A stretch of DNA of 64,000 nt. Source: Symsagittifera roscoffensis. Lineage: Eukaryota; Xenacoelomorpha; Acoela; Convolutidae. Shown in pieces: positions 57,580 to 64,000 of this stretch (position 1 is its first letter; every line of letters begins with the position of its first letter). A program made the position numbers and the translations under genes. The notes beneath the pieces were generated by a model that made no database searches, was not told where the DNA came from, and saw only the letters and a list, made by a program, of their open reading frames with translations. The stretch is from NCBI RefSeq assembly GCF_963678635.1, contig NC_087067.1, positions 1,676,001 through 1,740,000 on the forward strand, read 5' to 3'.

Positions 57580-59180
57580 TAAGCTTGAAACTAAAAATCT
57601 GGCTTACTGATTTTTTGTTAGAATTGAGAGAAATTGAGTAGAAAGTTGATTGCAGCAGTTATAAAATTGTTCTTCGCAAAAAAAACAATTATTGTTTAAT
57701 TATCTAGAAAGGCGCAAAAGCAAGTTTTTTTCATTTTTTGAACATGCGAGGTTGCCTTACAACAAAAAAATTGTTCTCCTTGTGTCAAATTGAAGAATCC
57801 CGTTTACACTTAATTGAAAAATTAATAACCTCAGCAATATTCATAGCATCGAAATTTGTTAGTTTCAATGTCAAGGCATCGAGACTTTGAAAAAATTATA
57901 ATTTATTACGGAAAAGCAAAAGATTTGTAATGTTCCACGTCCCAATTTAAAAGAAAAAAATCACAAAAATTTTTTCAAACGTAGATTAATGCCGGCACAC
58001 CGTTCGGAATTTTTTTTTAGCTTACGTACTCGCTGTGCATTTTTTTTTTGATAATTTTGAGGAGGCAATGAGAAATGTAGTATAATGCCAATCATAGCAA
58101 GTTGAGGTGTTATATATGAGTTTGGATTTCTGAAGCAAATTAAATACTCCGTATTATAGATTTGGACCTCTTATGATGACAATTTCTCTGGATTTGAGCA
58201 ATCTTTGGGGGCATTGACTTGATTTTCCGGGGAGCATATTCATTCTGTCAGAAGTACATGCGAGTTTTTGAACCTTCCAAAGATTTAGAGTACCAAAATT
58301 AACGCGACCTTGGTGTAAGAAAAAATTTCTTTTAGAGGGCCAAGTGAAGTTTTGATTTTTTTTTCAAAAACTCGATTCGAGACCACTAAGCTTGAAACCA
58401 AAAAAGAGATTTATTGATTTTTTCTTAGAATTGAGAGAAATTGTGTGAAAAGTTGATTGCAGCAATTATAAAAATTGTTCTTCGCAAAAAATAATTAATG
58501 TTAAATTATTAATAATCTAGAAAGGCATATGAGCAAGTTTTTTTCATTGTTTGAACTTGCGAGATTACCTTACAATAAAAAAAATATTCTCTTTGTGTCA
58601 AATTGAAGCATCCCGGTTACACTTAATTGAAAAATTAATAACCTCAGCAGTCTTCATAGCCACATAGCCGTTAGTTTCATTGTCAGGGCGTCGAGACCTT
58701 GAAAAAAATTATAATTTCTTACGGAAATGCAATTGATTTTTAATGTTACATGTCGAAATTTAAAAGAAAAAAGTCGCAAACATTTTAAACGTAAACTGAC
58801 GCCGGTACATCGTAAGGAATTTGTTTTTAGTTTACATACACGCTGTGGAAATTTTGTGATAGTTTTGAGGAAGAGAAATCTAGTATAATGCCAATTATAG
58901 CATGTTGAGGTGCTGTATATGAAACTCTATTTCTGACTTCTGAAGCAAATTGAATACTCTGTAGTATGGATTTGGACCATTTTTGATGAAAAGTTCTCTA
59001 GATTCTGGCCTTCTATGGGGACGCTGACTTGGTTTTCCGGGGAGTTTATCCCATTCTGTCAGAGGTACATGCAGTTTTCTGAGCTTCCTCAGACTTAGTG
59101 TATCAAAAGTAGCATCCTTGGTGTCAGAAAAAAGCCTTTCAGAGGGTTAAGTATAGTTTTGATTTTTTTATCGAGACCTC
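57580..59180. repeat. Internal ~800-bp tandem duplication in R2b
   Basis: 57580-58390 and 58391-59180 share GCTTGAAAC, AATTGAGAGAAATTG, TCTAGAAAGGC, ACACTTAATTGAAAAATTAA, AATGxxCATGTCxxAATTTAAAAG and GATTTTCCGGGGAG/GGTTTTCCGGGGAG, in order. R2a has one copy of the right half. Confidence 0.8.
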
Positions 59181-59202
59181 AATTTTCACAGAAAAGCGAT
59201 AA

Positions 59203-59400
59203 ATGACCACTTCAGAGCGAAAAACAAAAATAAAGATAAAAAATAGAAAGCAGTCCAAACTGAGATATGTGAGAAAAACGATTCGAGCTGGATTTTTTGT
59301 GACGAACAGAAAATTAGCTTCACAATTCTGTGGAAAAAGATCGTGCAATGGTAGATCTGAACCAAGAAAAAAAGGAGAAAAACAATATTACTTCCCATGA
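59203..59400 (+). pseudogene. Paralogue of the basic frame at 43698-43979
   Basis: Shares IRAGFFVTNRKLASQFCG with the R2a frame but is shorter and stops before the end. Opposite strand also open. Unidentified. Confidence 0.2.
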
Positions 59401-60569
59401 AATGTTAGACAATTTGGGACACTAACTCTTTAAAAATTGAGTTTATACGTTTCAACTGACGAAAAACCTTGAAAATTTTAATTTCATTCCAACCTCAAAA
59501 AAATTTTTTTGCCTAAATAGTTTTGAGTCAAAAATTCAACCAAACTTCTATGCATTCAATACAAAACTGTCACTGTAAATATCTGAATTTTTGCTTTTCA
59601 GCACTGTTTTCAATTAAATTTACGTTTTTTGGGTTCAGCGAGACCCAATCAGTTGTTTTTTTTTGCATTAAAACGAAATCTAAGCTAGCTCTGTTCGACT
59701 GATAGTTTAAGAATTTTATCGCGGTAGTTGGCTTTTCAAGACATTAAATTTGACTGGCTATGTAGAGAGGTAGACAGATACGTAAAATCATGTAACTGAC
59801 GCCAAACCATTGTCAAAAATTTTTTTCTGTGCTCGTCGCTCTGTAATTTCTGGGCAAATTTTTAAAATTATTTTTACTTTCTAGTATCAATTTTCTAGAA
59901 CAATTTTAAATCGAAAATGTTTGGTGAAAAATTTTTAAAAGTTTTTGCAACTTTGCGCATTGTCTGGATTCTTATAATAACTTAATCTACATGGCAATGA
60001 AACATGGGCTTACGATTGTTATTTCATTATTTCACAAAAATTTTGGTCTAAGCCATTCAGGTGAAAATTTCCGCAAAATAGTTGATAGTTAATAGAACTC
60101 ACTTTGAATGGAAAAACTCTAAAACTTGCAATTTTCTAAAAGAGTTTGTTCAGTTTTTTGGGAACTTTCTGAGCCATCAGTTTGATTTAGACATGTTCGT
60201 TTTTGTATTAGAAACGAAAATTTTTGTGTGACTAACTGTTCAATGTCAACTCCATGCTTTCACACTAGTCGTGCCTCTTCAAGCTCGACTTCCTATTTTA
60301 TAATGGGTTAGCTCCCTGGTGGCAACAATTCAGTTTGGTTGTTGAATTTTTCACAGTTTTCCGATTATCAACTCTGCTTTTACCCTCACTTCTGCCTTGC
60401 TGAAATTTGAGGCCTACTGGTAAGCTTGAGTGCATGCTCTTCAATTCTAGTGGCCAAGTGCCGCGCGAGTCGTCTATCATAAGTGGACGTAATTCCACTA
60501 CAAGACAAAATATAAACCACTTTTAACAACAGCTTAAAGAAATGCTTATTTCCGCGATCGTAAACATGA

Positions 60570-60809
60570 TTACAATTTACTCGTGGTAAAAACTACTTTA
60601 GGTACTTTAGCAATGGTGGAGCTCCTTAGCCTGCTTGCAAAATGCTGATTTCGGTTACCTCCTTGAATCATCAGCTTTGAGGGCTTCACATCTTTTTGTG
60701 ATTTGGATTTCTTCTCTCTGTCGAGGGGCTTATCCTTGGCCTCAATGAGTTTACACAGGACGTCTGCTGCCACTTTTGCGGACACATTTTCTGGGTTCTG
60801 ATTCGTCAT
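60570..60809 (-). pseudogene. Unidentified 79-codon frame with a paralogue in R2a
   Basis: Starts MTNQNPENVSAKVAADVLCK and continues into a lysine-rich stretch. The paralogue near 45195-45100 (minus) shares TNQNPE, VL, IE, K and D at matching positions but has no ATG and is stopped. Substitutions include many replacement changes. It may be the N-terminal part of a decayed transposon ORF1; no domain recognised. Confidence 0.3.
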
Positions 60810-61365
60810 TCAATGGGACTTTTCAGTTTCCATAGCTTTTTGAATTGCTCCCAGCTAGATGTACTCCAAAACTCTCTATGTACAGTGCTTGGTATAAAAT
60901 ACGCCTCTACTGTTGGAACGCAGCTCCTCTAAATTATAAATCAGTTTAGTCTCAGCATCGGTTTGTTTTTGATTGCAGGCTACCCTCCTATCTTGATATA
61001 CATCTATGTTCTTACCTGGAAGCGCAAACTCACGTCTGGAATTGTTTCTTCTAGCGTGAGCTATAGATTTGTGTGAAGAGAATTGACGGCATCAAGAAAA
61101 CGAGTTCGCTCATCTTCGACTGTTCTAATAGTGTCAACCACATAAAAATTTAAAAAGGTAAAATTTAAAAGGATTTCTTCCGTTACGGTCGTGCACAAGC
61201 TGGATAGAGCCCGAACCAGCATAATATAAATACTACAATAAACATTATTGCAGGAATTAAATCAAGTCAGCGTTTAAGGCGTTGTCGTTAAAGCTATTTA
61301 CTTCATTCGACCCTCTCTTTAATAGCACTAAATAAATTATCTATGAGTTGCGTCTTACGCTGTGA

Positions 61366-61430
61366 TCTGCACCCCCGTATACAAAAGATAGCGCTCCTCA
61401 TATCTGCACCCCCGTATACAAAAGATAGCT
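61366..61430 (+). repeat. Short tandem duplication
   Basis: TCTGCACCCCCGTATACAAA plus AGATAGC occurs twice, 36-37 bases apart. Confidence 0.95.
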
Positions 61431-62530
61431 TATTTTAGTTGTTTTTATATAGTTTATTGTTTCTGAGTAGCTTTCGCGCCATTTTGCACTACATTTCTCA
61501 GCTATGCGCTGCATTGTCCGCGTAGCTGCTGGTGCGGCACCACCAGTGCAGCCAAAAATGAGCGGGCAGAAGCTGCGCTGTTCGGCGTGTAGAACTCTTT
61601 GTTGGTATTTTAAGTTTTTTAGTGATTCGTGGTACTTATAGGCTTCTCTCATTAATATTCGTGAAGTTTTTGCGCGCTGGTTGAAGACTTTGTCATCAAA
61701 GAAGGTTCGGCTAAAGCTTGAGCCTCATAATCCGTTTGCTTTTACCTTGTTTACCTTGCAACGACCGAAGTTTTGTCTCGATTTCAACATCATAGCAAAA
61801 CTTGCTCATGTTAGCCAAGGTATCTCTGATTTCGTCATGCCTCTTGTGGGTGAATCCACCATTCGCACAGTGAAGGGCGATGCTAGGATCGGAAGATTGA
61901 CCACATGCACATGTGAATAGAATGTTGGTTGAACCGTATCCATATCTGAGATAATTTCCATCCCAGAATTCAAGTTTTTTGAGGTTGAATTTATATCTGC
62001 TAAGTAGCTGTGCATTTAACCAGTTTGAGGCTCTTTTTTCGGAGGCTAGCCAAAATGCGTATTTTTCACTGTCTCTCAAGTTGTTCAAAATTTTAGTTCT
62101 CCTCTGGTTTGATCTTTCTTTTTTTAGTGTTTGATTTTTTGTATAGATTTTTGTTGCTCAGATATAGCTGTTAATGGGTCGTATGTGTCTAAGACTGACG
62201 ATATTTTAAGTTACCATTGCGAAAAATTTTAATAGTCACAAAGTAGCTGGATATTTACACCGCTCATTTTTAGTGGCAAAGAAGCGATGTCTCTAAGTTG
62301 ATTGCTAATATTACCTATCAAATTTGGACTGAGTTGTTTCTGAAGTATCTTCTTGCTGGCCTGCATGTTTTCTGTGACATTGGGCGTGATTCTAGCTGAA
62401 AACGTTAATTTTTTTGTAATTCTTTGGTGTAACAGGAGTACATGTTTTGTGTTGATGTTTTCGCGATCTTGCCCATCTTTTTCAGTATTTTTTTTTGGAT
62501 CAACCGAACACGTGCTTTCTCGGAATGAAA
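61398..62530 (-). pseudogene. Decayed retroelement: RT C terminus, zinc knuckle and nuclease-like domain
   Basis: On the minus strand, broken frames give, in order: KIAKTSTQNMYSCYTKEL and ITPNVTENMQ (62500-62380), then DIASLPLKMSGVNI (about 62290). Next come NWLNAQ, LEFWDGNYLRYGYG and CACG, followed by ALHCANGGFTHKRHDEIRD (62010-61800), then TFFDDKVFN and QRVLHAEQRSFCPLIFGCTG (61700-61540). This order matches a widespread family of animal retroelement proteins from cnidarians to chordates with GGLGI, GGFPxxRHNExRD, FFDVRVFNP and SFTPLVFxxTGG. The clade name is uncertain; a restriction-like-endonuclease-type non-LTR element fits. A frameshift near 61711 and several stops make it dead. Confidence 0.75.
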
Positions 62531-63124
62531 AAAGGATTGAGTAAAAGTTGAATTCGAAACATCTTTATCTGTTTTAATACTTTTATTCAAAGTTGGTCCC
62601 ACAGACTTATGTGATAATAACCGAATTTTTTCATTGAAAGGGTTTCTCATAGAATGATTTATAAACCAACTGATTGCTCTCAATAAACAATTTTCTGTAC
62701 AAACTGGTTGCCCCATTTCTATTCTTAACCCCAGTAATGACTGATTTTACCTAGATTACGGATTTTTGCATCTTTTGTCAGCTTTATCTGACACTATTTA
62801 AGTGAAGTTTTCTCCCACCTGTCAAGGCGTTTGCATATTTGTCAAATTGTTTAATGCGCTGACAGCTCTCAGACATCATAAATTAGCAATGACATTCGCC
62901 AATCTAGTTCAAGTTATGATCTTTACAATTTTTAACAAGGAAACTTCCGTTTCCCTACAATGTTCCTATCCTTGAAATTAGATTGGTCCACTCACGACGG
63001 TTTTTGCAAATTAGTGGGTTCCCCATGATATATTTTTACTATATTTATTGAGCAAATCAGAAACTTTGTCAAAAAAAAACAATTTTCCAGTTTAAAAGTA
63101 CATTTTATGGTGCAACACATCTCT
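62531..63124. other. Segment between retroelement parts, no gene recognised
   Basis: A minus frame covers 62405-62716, of which only the part below 62530 resembles the retroelement. One of the two ~75-bp direct repeats lies here. Confidence 0.35.
62879..62955 (+). repeat. Direct repeat, copy 1 (~75 bp)
   Basis: TAAATTAGCAATGACATTCG, then CAAGTTATGATCTTTACA and GGAAACTTCC; matches 63711-63785. Confidence 0.85.
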
Positions 63125-63720
63125 TGCGGCATCTAGGCCTCTTATATTGGATCCATGAGAACATTTCGGGCATCAACCAGCATCTTGAAGTATTCTTCTT
63201 TTTCGCCTCTGTCTGGGTGGCATAGAAGGCAAAGACTCTTAAAAGCGCATCCAATGTTTCAGGCGCCGCTAGTTCCGGCAACAACAATTTATCAAAGAGG
63301 ATTTGATGGCGGAAAAAATTACTCTGTGCGTCATGTAGACGCTGTCTTCTCCAGAGTAAATCTTTTGCGAGACTTTCTGCCTTCAAGTTAGCGTGAAACT
63401 TCTTCCTCACCCTCTGACTTTCAGAGCTTTTCTTCTTGTACTCGCTCTCCAGCGAGTAACTCTCTATTTCGAGAGCTTTAACTTTTAATTTGTATTCTTC
63501 AACGGCTCCCTCCTTTTGCAGGAGTTTCTCAATCCGTTGTTAACCTCAATTGGAGAGGGTCTCCGTTGCTCCCTGAATTGTCACCCCCAGGTTCTCGCTG
63601 TTATCTAAATACCTCTCGGTTTGACTTATCTGCCCCTTGAGGTTGATCACCTCTTCGCATGAAGTTGGTGCCCGATTCACAATATTTGGTGGTTGAAGTT
63701 GCTCAATACCTTAAATTAGC
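63125..63720 (-). pseudogene. Broken frame with coiled coil and J-domain (HPD) motif
   Basis: The minus-strand frame begins near 63715 (GIEQLQPPN) and reads as a highly charged heptad-like stretch (KLLQKEG, EEYKLKVKALEIESYSLESE, SESQRVRKKF), interrupted by two stops near 63545. From 63410 it is open to about 63230. A shift of frame then gives SLCLLCHPDRGEKEEYF and VDARNVLMDP, the helix II-HPD-helix III pattern of a J domain, which recruits and activates Hsp70. The intact protein would have been a coiled-coil J-domain protein. It is now a pseudogene, or exons with unrecognised introns. It sits between two direct repeats inside a decayed retroelement. Confidence 0.5.
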
Positions 63721-63785
63721 AATGACCTTTGCCAAACTAATTCAAGTTATGATCCTTACATTTTTCTAACATGGAAACTTCTTAC
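63711..63785 (+). repeat. Direct repeat, copy 2 (~75 bp)
   Basis: TAAATTAGCAATGACCTTTG, then CAAGTTATGATCCTTACA; matches 62879-62955. Together the two copies bracket the coiled-coil/J-domain segment. Confidence 0.85.
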
Positions 63786-63803
63786 TGTGTTTCCATGTTA
63801 GAA
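63763..63803. other. Perfect 16-bp hairpin
   Basis: TTTCTAACATGGAAAC, a nine-base loop, then GTTTCCATGTTAGAAA. It overlaps the end of direct repeat copy 2; copy 1 has a weaker version (GGAAACTTCCGTTTCC). Confidence 0.9.
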
Positions 63804-63809
63804 ATTGTT

Positions 63810-64000
63810 TCCAAGAAAGTTTCCACTCAGTCTCGGATCTTATGACAGATTCAAGTAACTTCGCCACTTTCTTAATTTGGATTTCGGTGTTGTTGAATTT
63901 TTTTATCGCTTTGTTGTGTTTTTCATTTTTTACTATGAGCTGGCATTTCGATGCCGTTACATGATATCCAAAATATTTTCCGTCATTGATAATGTTGTTA
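63810..64000 (-). pseudogene. Reverse transcriptase fragment running off the right edge
   Basis: The minus frame is open across the window edge and reads DGKYFGYHVTASKCQLIVK, then AIKKFNNTEI. This matches the RT segment (GxxFGYxPxxSKTxLIVK...AxxxFxxTGV) of the same retroelement family as 61398-62530. It is probably the upstream part of the same insertion, separated from it by the bracketed segment. Confidence 0.6.

Larger units (their letters stand above)
55250..61190. repeat. Tandem segmental duplication, unit 2, part R2b
   Basis: Counterpart of 41498-45720, interrupted by the 1169-bp foldback and expanded by an internal ~800-bp tandem duplication. Short internal repeats at its left end (GTGCTGATGGTTCA twice near 55360 and 55418) are shared in single form with R2a. 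Confidence 0.8.

Overview
The window is AT-rich animal nuclear DNA. It holds one clear protein-coding gene, a posterior-class Hox gene at 11336-17494 (+). Its two exons are joined by a GT-AG intron that keeps the reading frame, and the second exon carries a complete homeodomain. The homeodomain combines the residues TRERRLEI and [16 protein letters not shown], which is closest to chordate Hox10. With the high AT content and short compact signals, this suggests an invertebrate chordate, possibly a tunicate, but the sequence alone does not prove it. A second candidate gene, at 27842-28069 (-), encodes a 75-residue secreted peptide precursor. It has a signal peptide, two KR sites, a splice-acceptor-like AG directly before the ATG and an AATAAA signal shortly after the stop.

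Almost everything else is mobile or repetitive DNA. Region by region: 1-11.3 kb holds hAT-type MITEs (family A, ends CAGGGGCGGATCTAGG, 8-bp target duplications), a degraded tRNA-Arg and long featureless AT-rich spacers. 11.3-17.5 kb is the Hox gene, whose intron contains a 1.33-kb segment duplicated at 36.4 kb. 17.5-27.5 kb is spacer with a decayed gag fragment, a TIR element full of a 16-bp palindrome, a G-rich tract, a long TTG microsatellite and a 260-bp tandem duplication. 27.5-31.2 kb has the peptide gene, another MITE and a compositionally distinct island that I cannot identify. 31.8-34.5 kb is an array of diverged tandem repeats.

36-61 kb is a nest of transposons. It contains a composite TIR element (36168-37900), a decayed minus-strand Ty3/gypsy pol (38.3-40.3 kb), and a tandem segmental duplication (units from about 39985 and 45785). 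Each unit was later hit separately: unit 1 by a 727-bp Tc1-like foldback element, unit 2 by a 1169-bp foldback element and by a nearly complete Ty3/gypsy element (47659-54590) with both LTRs and a 5-bp GTCGT target duplication. That gypsy element keeps recognisable gag, protease, RT, RNase H and integrase but carries several nonsense codons and frameshifts. Its integrase is followed by a long C-terminal extension with a SUMO-interaction-like motif.

61.4-64 kb (-) is a decayed retroelement (reverse transcriptase to a zinc-knuckle/nuclease-like C terminus). Between its two parts, flanked by about 75-bp direct repeats, lies a broken reading frame with a coiled coil and a J-domain HPD motif.

No CRISPR array, rRNA, operon or bacterial-type feature was seen.
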